64,000 bases of DNA from Apodospora peruviana (Eukaryota; Ascomycota; Sordariomycetes; Sordariales; Lasiosphaeriaceae), in contig JAUEDM010000004.1 of the NCBI GenBank assembly GCA_033439685.1, forward strand, positions 4,402,001 to 4,466,000, in the 5' to 3' direction. The translations under genes and the position numbers were made by a program. The notes under the pieces were generated by a model. The model ran no database searches. It was not told where the DNA came from and saw nothing but the letters and a program-made list of their open reading frames with translations. Shown piece by piece: positions 46,637-58,597 of this stretch (its first letter is position 1; each line of letters begins with the position of its first letter).

Positions 46637-49184
46637 CGTGGGCGGACTGTAACAGGCTGTTCAAGGTTGTTCTCGTCAGCAACTTAAAGCGGCCTCACAA
46701 CGAAATTGTAAATGGGACCCCAAGTTGGTTTGCATTCCAGCTCTTGTGCAAGTGGGAAGAATCAACATACGTTGTTTTGCTGTTGAGCAAACAGTCCCAG
46801 GAAATCGCATTCGCCAGCCAAAGTGTCAAGTACGTGCTGGCAGTCTGGCAATCGCGGCCATAACAAAGAATTCGGACAAAGGAGGTGGTGGTTGTGCGGC
46901 GGATTGGTCTGGAGGTCCGGAGCTGTCAGATGTAAGTGGACGTCCCGGGTGGTGATGCGGTGATGGCGGAAGCGGGCTAGCAGCGGGAGTTCCGATCCGA
47001 TAGCGATAGCGACGTCCAGTTAAAGAGTCGCTTGTGCGTTGGCCATCGGCAGGCAAAATCGCAATTGAGCACGAGAAAGGCGGCCTGCGATCCGGTCCCT
47101 TGGCGGTGTTGAGCCTGGGAGCTGTAGAAGTCGGGAGAGGATTTCGAAGGTCGTGACCGACGGCGTGGGAGTCGAGATGGAGGTGGAGGAGGAGGATGGT
47201 GGACGTTTGTTCGGTCGAGGAAGAGAAAAGAGCCGGGAAAAGAGGTTGCATGCCACACCAAGCAGTAAAGTGGGCAGGTGCCTCAGTTGAAAGGTTGTGC
47301 TTGGGAGGTCGGGAGGTTAACGAAAGGGAGTGGGGACAGTCCAGGATGAGCGACTTGAGTCCTTTCCTTTTTGATGACAGGGGCTAGGATGATGAGCCAG
47401 GGATTGTCAGATCCATATCTGGGAGGAGAGGGGTACGGAGTCCCATCACTGACCGTTGGGGCACTGACTTGACGGTCCATTTCAGTTGATTTTGATGGAT
47501 TTCATTGACGGTGCCGCAACTTGACGCCCGTCTTGCCAGTTGGTTTCACCTCTCAGACGGAAGCTACTGTACTGTACGAAAGCATCATCCACGGTCAAAC
47601 AACAAACGTGTCGTCATTTCCCGGAAAATCCCAGACCCAAAACCCGTCTTCGTTGAGGGTACTTTATCCACGCAGTGCCCGTCTTGGTTGACGGTAACCC
47701 GTACTTTTGGTCGCCCTATCTGTGCCACTGAAACCGCTAATAAGGTGCGTCTGCCAGCGGCCGTGAACAGCGACCAGTGTCTGACAGTACAACTTCAAAA
47801 GTGGTCGTGGACTGGGCGCGATCGATGCCGGCGGGCGGGTTATCGGGTGCCACCATCCCGCTTGGCGTGCCGCCCAGGACGATCTGCTCCGTCTGGCGAC
47901 CGGGTATCTCTGCAGTGCAGGTCTTTGGGTTTACTTCCACAGGCTTGGTCCAACCTGCATCGTTGCGCTGTTCTGGCTGTCAACCCCTTTTCGAGAGAAA
48001 ACACGTGTGCGCGAACCATCAAACTCTTCACACATCACTGGTCGGGAGATCCTGTTGATCACTTTGTTGTTGTTCTGCGCTTGCCGGGACCCTTGCTAAA
48101 AAGTGGAAGGTCCCATCAAAAGGCCAAGGCCGGTGCATTCAATGATGCAAGAGCCAAGGATGCCAATGGGGCTTCCAGGATGGGATTCGGGCAGTCGGAT
48201 TCTCCAGCGACAAAGACCAGAGATTATCTCAGTGGAGCCGCCCACCCCGCACTCAGGCCGTATTACCTCTAACCTGCATGAATCTGTTCGTCCAAACTTA
48301 TCCACCCGAGCGCTAGCTCCGGGGCCTCGGGTTCTTTAATCACAGGTATTTTCATCCAAACAGTCAGAGTTTCTTGAACCAGACGGGAGTCTCCTTCGCT
48401 GAACCCCTTTCTCCTGCCGACGGCTTCTAGAAATCGACAAACGGAACCTGCAGAGACTATTTACAGGCGCCAGCGGATGCGAAAAAGCAAGACATGAAAG
48501 ATAAAACCTTGGCGACGCCTTCAACGCCCTGCTCATTTCGACTTCTTCAATCACACAGCCACATGGTCTCCGAATTAATAGAACAGAAGTTTAAAGAATT
48601 CGGCCAACAGTTGTGTGATACTTTCTCTCCTGTGGATGTACGGGTTACATACCGCAGCGTCTCGCATCTCTTCAAGCAGTCCTCGGACCCGGCCAGGATG
48701 TTTCCCTTTGACTTGAATCAAGTCTAAACAAAATGCATACCCCCTAATGCAGTGTTCACCACCAGTCTTCTTGTTATCGGCGGGGACACTCTGCCGTGAG
48801 CTTGCTATTGCTGCTCTTGGTAACCCGAACATGGTGGTTATCATCACGAGAAAGTCTTCGTATGCAGTAGCGGGCCCTTTCCGTCCACCTCGACATGACG
48901 ACCTGCTTGGTGCATGCAAATGTGCCTACCCAAAAATCCACCGCAGCCCGGCAGCGGCGGAGCCCGTATTGTTGGATCCAGTCTTGTTCCCAGCTACGGC
49001 TCCAATTCAAATCCACTGTCCACAAGTGTAGGCGTACAATCTTGAAGTCTCAGATGAGTACCACGTCCTTGAGACAAGATCTCTGCCCAAGGCACAACAC
49101 TCACCATCCACCACAGAGACCACCACATCTGGGAGGCAAATGCATCCACCGTTCTACATCTTCGTCCCATCCCGACACGAACCA

Positions 49185-49191
<7 letters not shown>

Positions 49192-49219
<28 letters not shown>
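49192..49219. repeat. (AC)14 microsatellite
   Basis: Fourteen perfect AC units, extended on the left by a slightly interrupted CA stretch. Confidence 0.95.
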
Positions 49220-49223
<4 letters not shown>

Positions 49224-51267
49224 ACATAAAACGGCGCCGGGAATATAAGCGGGGGGTGGTGTGCTCCAACTTCCGGCCCTCCATCTTTTTTTACTCGAGA
49301 TTTCACCGGCAAACCCCCCACGAATAGAAAGAGACCACTCAACGAACGGAACCGATGCCACACCACGAATACTGGGAGATAAGCGAGCAGCCATGATCGG
49401 CTTTTTTCCTTCAACCCCAGTTCCGACTCCTAACTGGCTGTTCAGTTTGAACACTAGCCACATCGTGGAGGTATATATTGAATGTTTTTTTTTCCTTTTT
49501 GACGTTGATCTTTCCTGTTCCTTGATAATGCAGGTCCGACCAAGGTTTTTTCACCCTCTGCCGGCCGGCGGACCAGAACCAAGGCACGGTAATGATCTGA
49601 CCCAAACTTGACGAAGTTGTGGTCCTTATAAGGGGATTATCATTGATACGCTATAAACGATTTGAGATATCGGCCGGCCGGCTGGACGGCGGAAATAAAA
49701 GCTTCGACTTTCAACGTTTCATTCTGTGGTCGTGTCTTGAAACAAGATCTAGACCTACCGACGAGATAAGTGCGTCCCCCTATCTAATATAATTATTTAT
49801 TTGGCATTTTGCAGCCGGGTGTCAGGCAGGCGCGGCATACATAGGTAGTATCTCCTGTTGGGGGTGGGGGGCTTTTCCTTGTTGAATGGCAATTGCCAAA
49901 ATTCGCATCTCTGCTTTATGCCGCCTGTTTGGCCGATATGCATACCACAACCTGAAAATGGATATTGCCAACCTGCCTACTTTTTTCTTGGAAGCGATTT
50001 CGAAAGTTCTTTTTGTCGGGACCTATCAGTTGGAGCAGTCGAGAAGCATCACCAACTGGCAACTGCCTGTTGGAAAAAACATTCCGGGAGGGAGAAAGGA
50101 TGATCGTCCACAGAGGTACCTTAGTTTATTCGAAATCCAAGATACTCAGGTACCTACCGACCGGATTGTCTTAGTAAGGGGGTGAGAGAACATATCAATT
50201 TCGAAGAGAAGGGTTACGCGTAACATACGAAAAAGGCTGTATTCCATGCACCTCATCAACAATACACATTTTGACTCCCGTAGCGTGTTTCATCGCGCAA
50301 CTTCCGTCCATCGCCACAGCGCGGCGATACTGTCGTGCACCCTCAGCCAGCCCGCCTGGAGAACTGGAGAAACATGGAGTTTTGTGTGTCCCGTCTCTGT
50401 TGGTCTCATCAGGGAAGCCTGATGAGGGGAGGTTCACCGCCAGTTGTTTTTGTCTTTGGTTTTGGTAGGGAGCGTTTGAGTTGCTGGAAAGGTTTAGTTG
50501 GTTGGTTGTAAACAAAGCAGCAGGCTTGGTAAGATGTCGATAGTACATACAAGTTGCACGCACTGCGCGCGTACCGTACCCAATGGATGGAAATATCATC
50601 CATTGGGTGTCTCGATCGATTTGACTGCTCATGCAATACGTTGAGCATCGAGCCTACTCGGCACGAAAAGTAGGTACACCTACCGGTATGTCGTGCGCCG
50701 GCAGGACAGGATACAGGATAAGAGGCAGGCAGGCAACCCAACCCCAGATTAATAAGGCGGCCGTTTGCCTCTTTTTACACACTATACAGCAGTGGACCGA
50801 CAGATGTAAGTAGATGACAACCGACGCCGTCCGTGTATGTTTGTGTCGCAGTACATACATACACGGGCCGGTGCGGCGCATCTGACACCACTGCTGTCCT
50901 GTCCGCATTCACGGCATACGAGGCATCTACACTTACAGCGTACCGTATATGAGGCCAACTTTGTTGGTGGATCACATGTCAGGCGTTTGTTTATTTCTCT
51001 ACAGCGAGAGCCCAACAACTTATTACTCAAACTGTCACGAAGATGATTGGGTGCCAAAACAGATCATAAATCAAGGCGAACGGCGCGGGCTAGTAAGTAG
51101 CGTGGGGAGGAGTCTAACGGAAAATGAGGCTGATCTGCAACTGTTGTCGTGATAGCACCAGTGTAAACTACACTATTTGTCAACTTTGAGGCAGGGCTGT
51201 TTGAAGCCGGTGTTTTGCGTTGTTTGTGAATGCGATCATTGAAGTATCTGTCAATCTGGTCAACCAA

Positions 51268-51293
51268 CCCCCCCCCCCCCCCCCCCCCCCCCC
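51268..51293. repeat. Homopolymer C26
   Basis: Twenty-six uninterrupted C residues. Length is likely to be unreliable in any assembly. Confidence 0.95.
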
Positions 51294-52612
51294 GAAATGG
51301 TGGATCGCATTACCTATCCCCTTTTCAGCTGTTGTCGTCATCCTCTGAGGAAACCATATTTCGGATGATCACCAGAGATGAGGATCGCCGCCGCCGCTCG
51401 GGGCCGGGAAGCGCGGCAAATCGTTCGGACGGAGGTGGAGGATCAACTTGGCAGGCTGTCCATGCTGCACAGATCGACGCAGCGCCCCAAAACCAGGGTT
51501 CGACGGCGCTGTGGAACTCGGTGACGACGACGACGATTGTTCGGCAGACCGTTGAAGATGTTGAGAAACCCGGTTGTTGTTGTTCGAGAACTGGACCCTG
51601 AAGGACCCCGGACCGCCGGGCAATGTTGGTGCACCCGAGACCCCCTTTTTCTCATGAATAACAACACCAAGGGAAAGAAAATGAACACCGAGGAAAAACG
51701 CATCATTTCTTTTGGTAAATAGAGTACCACTGCACCTTCCACTTCGGGTAGCTAGCTACAGTTTTAACGAAAATAATGGGGATAATAAAAAGAAAGCAAA
51801 GTGGTAGATTTTGTTACAAGAACTGATGGCTACCTAGGTAATAAGTGATGGCGTACATAATGTACCTTCACCATTCTACAATGGTAAATAGGTATCTGGT
51901 GGTTGTCATTGAGCACCTATCTCACAAAGGGTTCTAGCTCGTGACTTCTCGGGGTTCCTCGTAATTAGGTACCTAGCCATCCTTCAAAGTTATTCGTTCA
52001 AGCAGAAAAGATTCCCTGTAAATATTGTCTAGGTCCTAGCAGTCGATTGCAGAAGATGTCAGTCACAGACAAGGAAATCTTCAAGTCTACAGGGGTTTGT
52101 TTTTGTCAAGAGGAGGTTGTGTTGACAACTACCTACCTTACCGTAAGTTGGTGTACAGATGGATACTTCTTTCACCACGAATTGATAAAACCATTGTGAA
52201 TATCTCCGAGTGCATTGCAGCAAGCACGGATTTCGTAATGAGCTGAATCACAGCAAGCCAAAGACAGGCGTTGTGTATTTTCTTCAAGATGCAGCAGCGA
52301 GCGCCACTGGGCACCTCTATCACACGAGACATGGCTGAGATAGTTGGGTGCACAATAAACCCCCAGAAGCAAAAATATACGCCAGAAGCCAGCTCAACCC
52401 CATTCCTTGCACACGCCGGACGTTCATGTCATCCAGACGACGCCAGTTTTCTTCATATCCTATCTTCATGGGGGAATCAAACCCAAGGTATCCAATGCCG
52501 ATATCCAAACCATGTGCGCCAGACCGTGACAAGTCCTAAGTACCTAACCTTAAGGTGCATGTTCCACGGCGTCTGTAGAGCCTCACTCGCTTGAGTTAAT
52601 CAAACAAACAAT

Positions 52613-52634
52613 AAAAAAAAAAAAAAAAAAAAAA
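52613..52634. repeat. Homopolymer A22 (T22 in the 3' region of the kelch gene)
   Basis: Twenty-two A residues on the plus strand, beginning 28 bases after the kelch gene's stop on its own (minus) strand. Confidence 0.95.
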
Positions 52635-52661
52635 GAAAACACTGCTAGCTACCTAGGGAGA

Positions 52662-55600
52662 TCACCGTACGGGACTCCCACTAGGACTATTATCCCGACT
52701 GCTATTAATCGACTCAATAGTCTCCACCATCTCCCTCACCCTCGTACGCGGCCGCTCCATCCTTACTGCCTCGGCAGTCTCGATGACGGTGCTGCTCCTC
52801 ATCGACGTGGACGGCGATATCCCACCACCAGCACCACCACCACCGGCGCCGTTACCGTCCTGCGGCGACAGCGTGTCCTGCTCCTTTCCCCCTGCTTCCA
52901 CCTCGATCACCCGTTCCCCTTCCTTATCCTTCCCCTTTTCATCAACTTGTTTCTGCCTCGCTCGTCGATACTCCTCCTCCTCCTGCTCACCCTCCAAATC
53001 ATCAAGATAACCATCAAGATCATTCTCAGGATCAACAACCACAACAGCCTCCTCCTCCTTCTCAATCTCAGCATTCACAACCCTCAACCTTTCTTTAGGA
53101 ACAGTAAACATGATCTGCACCAAGCGCTGCTCAACAGCCTTCTCAACATCCCACTCATCATCATGCTCATCCGGCCCTGGTCCTGTTCCTCCTCTCTCCC
53201 AAGCCTCCCGACCCTGTTTTCTCCTTTGCAAAAGCGTCCCGTTTGGGCCCATCCCCACCAACCTCGTCGGTTCGTAGTCGGAACAGTTTCCTTCCAGTAG
53301 ACTATCACGCGTAGGACTGTCCGCGCCGCCGCCGCGGGTACTCGACCCCGGTGACGGGGTAGCGCCGCTAAACACTCTCCTTAAGCTACCGAACCAGCTC
53401 CGTCGAGGTTTGGACTTGCTGGGGCTTCCTGGCTCGTCTATCTCATCATGCTCTGCCATGGCGGGAGTGCCGCCGAGAAGTAAACTCGGCCCTTCAGCTT
53501 GCATAGTCGCGAAATTTGACTTCGCCGTGCTAAATGTATTTGACGAACTCCCGCTGCTGGTGCCTGGCCTCCCATCTCCTCCTCCATTATTGTTATTAAA
53601 GCGCAGATGTGATCTTACAGAAGCGGATCTGTCCACACCACCTCCTGACTGAACAAAGCTGAAGGCAACGCTCCGATCAGACAGGTTACTTCCCGTCCGG
53701 TCATCGTCACCAGTGGCAACCGATTTCTTGGCTGATCTTGTAGACGCGCGCCGACTGGGTGAGCCTCTGCCGCCCCCTGTGGACTTTCGACTCGGCGTAG
53801 TCGGCTCCCTTTGCCCTTGCTGTTGTGCAGTGAGTAAAGCGTCCGGCGTCGTGGTCGTCGATCCGTGCCGGCTGATTCTAGCGGTCAACACGGCATCGGC
53901 TGCATCAACGCCGTCCGACACCCACCCTTGCACTTCGGGATCTTGCTGTTGCGGTTTTTGCGTTGGTAACTGTACCATCTCCGGACTCGGAGTCTCGCGA
54001 GACGGACTGTTGCTGCCACTGCTAGGAGCTGGGGGCGGGAACAGTGCCGTGACTTCACGTGTGGGCGTCAAGAACGGATCATCGATATCATCGCGTTCCG
54101 GACTGAGCGGGTGGTGCTTAGCACCGTCCTCGTCCTCATCATTCTCGTCATCCTCATAGATAGGATGGATCCGGTTCGGTGTCCGCAGCGGCGCGAAATC
54201 ATATGAGTTGTTCCCGGTAGTCGGTTGATATACTAGTCCCCTCGCAACACTGCCACGGGGTCGACTACTTCCTCCATTAGAGGAACCGCCCATCATCATC
54301 AATGGAGCAGGTGGCAACGGTGGGACGCATAACCCGCCTGAAGAACCGCTTTTCCCGCTACCGCTACCACGAAGAGTCTCGTAGCCCAGCGATCGTCTCC
54401 CATGATTGCTGGCAGTGTTGTGACTGATGATGCCCTGCGAGTACGGGTCGCCGCCGCCGGTGTACCAGTGCTGAGCGGTGCTGGCGTTCCAGGGGAAGAA
54501 ACCGATGCCGCTGTTGGGGTCGTCGTCGTTGCGCTGCTCAAACATTTCGTCATCATCGTCGCTGTTGCGGTGGGGATGGATGCCTTGGGATAGACCGCGG
54601 AGGGCTTCGTCCCGTTGTTGGCGGCGGCGTTGTTGGCGGCGACGGAAGAATATAGCGGCAACGATGAGGGCGATGAGCAGCAGAATACCAATACCCAGAC
54701 CTAAGCCAAGACCAAGCTTTTTGTTGGTTTCTTCCGGCGACTTTGGGTTGGTGGTGTCGGATGTAGGTGGTGGCGATGATGCTGATGGACCGCCTGACGC
54801 GAAGGTCGGGTTGATGTACTCGTCTTGCCACGCCATGGAGGTAATATTGAAGAACCTCACCCCCTGCTGTCCTCCTTCTTGCCTCTTTGCCTTTTTAGAC
54901 GTCGTCGAGATTATGTCATAACCCCCATAAACCATCATAACATTCCCCGGCAACAGCGCGGCACCATGTCCATAGATCCCCTCCACCCCATCGATGCCGG
55001 CTGGGATAGTCCACTGCCATTCCTCAAAACTAGCGCCAATATGCACCACGGCAACGAGCGGTTCCGCCGGCTGGGTGACATCCCCGACCCAACCACCCAG
55101 TATAACAAGCGACGTCCCGTCCTCGCTCAACACAGCCGTGTGCCCAGACCGACTATCCACTCTCGTAACAGCCTTCTTCACAGCCAGATCAGGATTCCCA
55201 CTACTACTCCTAGTCGGAAGCGGATCTTGAATGGCAACAAACGTCCACGTTTCTTCGGGTAGACTCCACACCGCCGCGGTGCTCATGTTCACAAACGCGC
55301 TCTGGGTGTGGCCGCCCAACATGACGTAGCTCATCTGCTGAGTCACAATACCAGAGCGGTTGGCGATGCTGGGTGGCGGCAGTGCGGTAAAAGTGAAGCC
55401 CGCTTCTGCGACGGGTGGGCCGCCTGCGCTCGACGCGAGGTCTAGCGTCATCTGCCCAGACGATGATACACGTAGCATTCTGCTCGAGTAAGATGCCGAC
55501 GACTGCTCCCATGACGAGCTGGAATTGGTATTGGTGTAAGGGCACATGCCGCCGTAGACGTAGAATGTTGGGTCCGAGACGTCAGGAGAGAGCTGAGACG

Positions 55601-56216
55601 TGAACTGGATTCCTGCTGACAGAAAATAGGGGTTCAGAGAGGTCGATGAGTCCCATGATGTTGCCGTCATGGGCGATATCGCGTGCTCTGTCCATGAGCC
55701 CGATGGTATCGGGGCGGACGCCGACCCCGAGATGGCAGGGGTGTATGAGAATAGGGATGCTTCGTTGCTGCTGCCTGAGCAGCCGGCAACACCTCCAGCG
55801 AGGACGATAATGGTGCCATTGTCTAGGATTGTTGGGATGAAGGCAGTAGGGTTGGTGAGGAAATATGGTCCAGACGAGGAACTGGCTGCCGGGGATGGAA
55901 TGGCTTCAGCTGCTTTCAGTGGGGACTGGGTGTCGAGGGTGAGGAGGTCCACGGCGTCGGAGGTGGAGCTTGGCGAGAAGATGTAGACCCTGCCGTCGTT
56001 GACGGTGCTGGCGCCGGGGTCGTCGAGCGGTGATGTGCCGGCGCGCAGGATGGTTGTGGGCATGTATGGTAATGCTGATGGCGACGAGGCAGCGGCCAAG
56101 GTCGCCGTCGCGAAGACGAGAGTGGATACGAGTTTTCGGATACTTGCGGCTGCTGTTGTGGGATGTGAGGACGACAAGGGATGCCGTCTCCCCGGGACGG
56201 ATGTCGACAGCAGCAT
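52662..56216 (-). CDS. Kelch/galactose-oxidase-type beta-propeller membrane protein
   Basis: One uninterrupted frame of 1184 residues from ATG 56216. The open frame runs further upstream to 56321 but without an ATG. A hydrophobic segment (LVSTLVFATATLAAAS) at about 29-45 should act as signal sequence, although it lies behind a basic, Ser-rich start. The extracellular part (about 50-480) has kelch-like blades marked by IIVLAGGVAG, TFYVYGGMCPY, SYVMLGGHTQS, SLVILGGWVGD and VMMVYGGYDII. A single membrane span at about 501-522 (LGLGLGLGIGILLLIALIVA) is followed by RRRQQRRRQQR. The remaining 660 residues are a disordered cytoplasmic tail with Ser/Pro/Gly-rich, acidic and glutamate-rich stretches. 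Fungal proteins of this layout are known but poorly characterised; a sensor or polarity role is only a guess. An upstream coding exon cannot be excluded. Confidence 0.85.
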   Translation of the reverse strand: MLLSTSVPGRRHPLSSSHPTTAAASIRKLVSTLVFATATLAAASSPSALPYMPTTILRAGTSPLDDPGASTVNDGRVYIFSPSSTSDAVDLLTLDTQSPLKAAEAIPSPAASSSSGPYFLTNPTAFIPTILDNGTIIVLAGGVAGCSGSSNEASLFSYTPAISGSASAPIPSGSWTEHAISPMTATSWDSSTSLNPYFLSAGIQFTSQLSPDVSDPTFYVYGGMCPYTNTNSSSSWEQSSASYSSRMLRVSSSGQMTLDLASSAGGPPVAEAGFTFTALPPPSIANRSGIVTQQMSYVMLGGHTQSAFVNMSTAAVWSLPEETWTFVAIQDPLPTRSSSGNPDLAVKKAVTRVDSRSGHTAVLSEDGTSLVILGGWVGDVTQPAEPLVAVVHIGASFEEWQWTIPAGIDGVEGIYGHGAALLPGNVMMVYGGYDIISTTSKKAKRQEGGQQGVRFFNITSMAWQDEYINPTFASGGPSASSPPPTSDTTNPKSPEETNKKLGLGLGLGIGILLLIALIVAAIFFRRRQQRRRQQRDEALRGLSQGIHPHRNSDDDDEMFEQRNDDDPNSGIGFFPWNASTAQHWYTGGGDPYSQGIISHNTASNHGRRSLGYETLRGSGSGKSGSSGGLCVPPLPPAPLMMMGGSSNGGSSRPRGSVARGLVYQPTTGNNSYDFAPLRTPNRIHPIYEDDENDEDEDGAKHHPLSPERDDIDDPFLTPTREVTALFPPPAPSSGSNSPSRETPSPEMVQLPTQKPQQQDPEVQGWVSDGVDAADAVLTARISRHGSTTTTPDALLTAQQQGQREPTTPSRKSTGGGRGSPSRRASTRSAKKSVATGDDDRTGSNLSDRSVAFSFVQSGGGVDRSASVRSHLRFNNNNGGGDGRPGTSSGSSSNTFSTAKSNFATMQAEGPSLLLGGTPAMAEHDEIDEPGSPSKSKPRRSWFGSLRRVFSGATPSPGSSTRGGGADSPTRDSLLEGNCSDYEPTRLVGMGPNGTLLQRRKQGREAWERGGTGPGPDEHDDEWDVEKAVEQRLVQIMFTVPKERLRVVNAEIEKEEEAVVVVDPENDLDGYLDDLEGEQEEEEYRRARQKQVDEKGKDKEGERVIEVEAGGKEQDTLSPQDGNGAGGGGAGGGISPSTSMRSSTVIETAEAVRMERPRTRVREMVETIESINSSRDNSPSGSPVR

Positions 56217-57416
56217 GTTGTTATCCTCAAAGACACCACCGACAGGCCAACGGGAGAAGAACACGACAGGCTGCCCGCCGGGAACTGGTTGGCTGCTGCT
56301 GCTGGAGATGGGCCTGCGCAAACGGCCGCAGGTTTGCGGTGTCTCCTGCCCGTCGCTCGCCTCTCTGTTGTGCTTAGTTCGCCGTTTGCTCAGAACCGAA
56401 CCATCGTCCCGGTTTACTTGTCGTGTCCGAGATGAGCTAGAGACGAACCGATCCGGCCAAGTTGGTGAGGTTGAATGCTTCGGATGACCCAGTCCGAAAC
56501 TGATAATGATATCGATAATAATAAGAAGGGTGATAATATCAAGGCATCGCCGGAAGATGATAGATCAGGGATGACTGGTCAACTTGCCGAGCAAATGATG
56601 GATAAGCTGGCATCAAACAACAGAACCAAAAAACTCCACCAAATAAGGAAGACGAAAAAGCACGGCTCAATAGTTCAAGCAATCAATCGGAGAAACAACA
56701 TAGAAAGCAAGGAGAAGGGAAGCAGTGAGGGGTCATTGCTCCCATGTCCATGTTGAAGATCAACAAAAGGGTGCCTCTCCCCTCTTCATCGACTGGTGGC
56801 CCGGTGTGGGGTTCAGTGGTGGGATGCATCGCGTGGTGCATGAACCGGCGTGAAGAAGCTGTCAATTGGTTCAATTTGACGATGGCAGCAGTGGCTATGC
56901 TCTTTTGGGCGGTTATGGTGTGAGCAATGTGATGTTTGTGTGTTGATTTTGGGGTCCGTTGCCAGGGCGACGGGCAACTTTATTCGGAGAGCGGGGAAAA
57001 GATTGGGGGATAGACAGGGGCTGTCTTGCGGGCTGTCCCGACTCCCCTGTCGATGAACAACACTTTCACTTGACCGGGCTGTCGGTTGTTTCCAAAAGTC
57101 TTCAATTGTTCAATTGTCTTGAAGAACCACAGCTGTCTCATCTGGGGAAGTACAAATTCCACAAAGGATATTATATCGCAGAAACAATTCTCTTCAAGCG
57201 CGCGAGACCTGTGTTTACATGGTGTGACACCCAACCACGACAGGCAGGCCGCCAATTCTCTCGGCCGGCAACAGCTCGGAGCAACGCAACACTGACAAAC
57301 ACTCAGTCAATCAGTCCGTGTGGAACGGATCTCGAAAGATACAAAAGATGCTTACCAAATTTAAACACATAAACCCACAAGCCAATTTAAGATGATAGCC
57401 ACAGAAAAGTAGAAAC
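56217..57416. other. Intergenic region
   Basis: About 1.2 kb between two minus-strand genes, holding the kelch gene promoter. Short frames only. Confidence 0.5.
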
Positions 57417-58597
57417 TCATTCATACGACTCGTCAGACTCCAAATCCTCACCCTCAATATCCCCCTCAACCTGCGTCGTCCCAGCCTCAACACCACCACT
57501 TTCCTCAGCCCGAGCAACCTGAGCAGCCTCCAACCTCGCCTCCAACTGAACATACTTCTGAACAAAATCCTCATGCATCTTCCTGAACGTCAAAACATCC
57601 CTCATAGCCGCGTCCCTCGTGCTCCTCATCTCCGGTGCCCTATCAGCCTCACGATCAGCCCTTTCCGTCTGCTCGCTCGGCGCCTCCGCAAGGCTGACCT
57701 GCCCCTGCCCAACAGCATTGACAAGCGCATCGCTCGTGGCCCTAAGCAACTGATTCTGCTCCGTGAGCGCCTTGATCTGCACATATGACTCCTGCCGGTC
57801 CAAAAGGTCGTGGATATGGCCAAAGATATCGTCCCCGGAATTGATTAGCAGGAACCGGTCCTGCGAAAAGACGATCTCGCGGCCTTTCGAGAGGCCATCT
57901 GGACCTAGTGTACCAAGGTACTGAGCCGGGATTGCAGCTTCACCTGCCAAAGCGTCGAGAGAATTCCCGTACGAGCGTTCCAATTCGTGCTGCCTGTCCA
58001 CAAGGTGCTGCGTGAAGAGAAGCCATTGCCCGAGCAAAGTATTCCGCGCATGCGCGAGCTCGGCTTCTTCGTCCTCTTTGTCGTCTGACGTCGGCAGGGG
58101 ACTCATCAGCCCGCCGGTCGGACTGAATTCATGTATCGAGCCGCTCAAGACAAGCGTTCGCGTGCATCACCAGGTTATGATGCGACGCATACGGCTTGGT
58201 CGGCTCCCCTTTCGCACGCGGGGGCTTGGTCTCAGCAAAGGGACAATGATAAGATGCGCCCAACGCTTCGTGGCGGCCGCGGACTTACATTCATGAGTCC
58301 GATGAGCGGTTTGTTGTGGTTCGGATCCGAATTGGTGTAGGGCACAGAGAGATCTGACAAAAAATCGAAGGCGTCGTTGCGTTCGTATTTGATTGTCAAG
58401 GGATCGTCTGACGGAGCAATCAAGTACTCTGGCTGCGTATCTCCCCCCTGACTGGAAGTCGGCTCGCCGGTGAGGATCTCGGCTGACTTGAGGGTTGGGT
58501 TTAGAGCATGAATGAGAATGCACAGCGACTGCGCGTGCTGCTTGAGTGCCAGCAGGGTCGGCGGCGCGCGGTGCGTCGACAGATAGCCGCAGTTCAT
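57417..58597 (-). CDS. Hypothetical protein with coiled-coil C-terminus (exon junction uncertain)
   Basis: Two coding-looking blocks are seen. The 5' block runs from ATG 58597 (MNCGYLSTHRAPPTLLALKQ) to a strong donor GTAAGT after position 58289. The 3' block covers 57417 to about 58148 and reads ELAHARNTLLGQWLLFTQHL, then a helix-rich stretch with KALTEQNQLLRATSDALVNA and a very acidic end. The two obvious acceptors (TTGAG at 58144, TTCAG at 58123) do not keep the frame with this donor. A weaker GAG acceptor before 58073 does, giving 57417-58073 joined to 58289-58597 and 321 residues. Alternatively the 3' block starts at its own ATG (58106, 229 residues), or there is a frameshift. I do not recognise either block, so no function is proposed. 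Confidence 0.5.

Larger units (their letters stand above)
46637..52661. other. 6-kb region without a supportable gene
   Basis: Between the WSC sensor start and the stop of the kelch protein, both on the minus strand. The longest frame (plus, 47505-48272, 255 codons) has no ATG near its start and no recognisable domain. Simple repeats are frequent: (AC)14 at 49192-49219, C26 at 51268-51293 and A22 at 52613-52634. Part of the left end must be the WSC promoter. Confidence 0.5.

Noticed and set aside
47505..48272. 255-codon plus-strand frame in the gene desert
   Set aside because: It has no ATG at the start, no recognisable domain and no neighbouring exons.
49180..49220. CA-rich stretch considered as a CRISPR-like or minisatellite array
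   Set aside because: It is a plain dinucleotide microsatellite without spacers; no CRISPR array is seen anywhere, as expected for a eukaryote.
56217..56321. N-terminal extension of the kelch protein beginning MRRPISSSSSQPVPGG
   Set aside because: The first codon is TTG; nuclear fungal genes start at ATG, so the start was placed at 56216.
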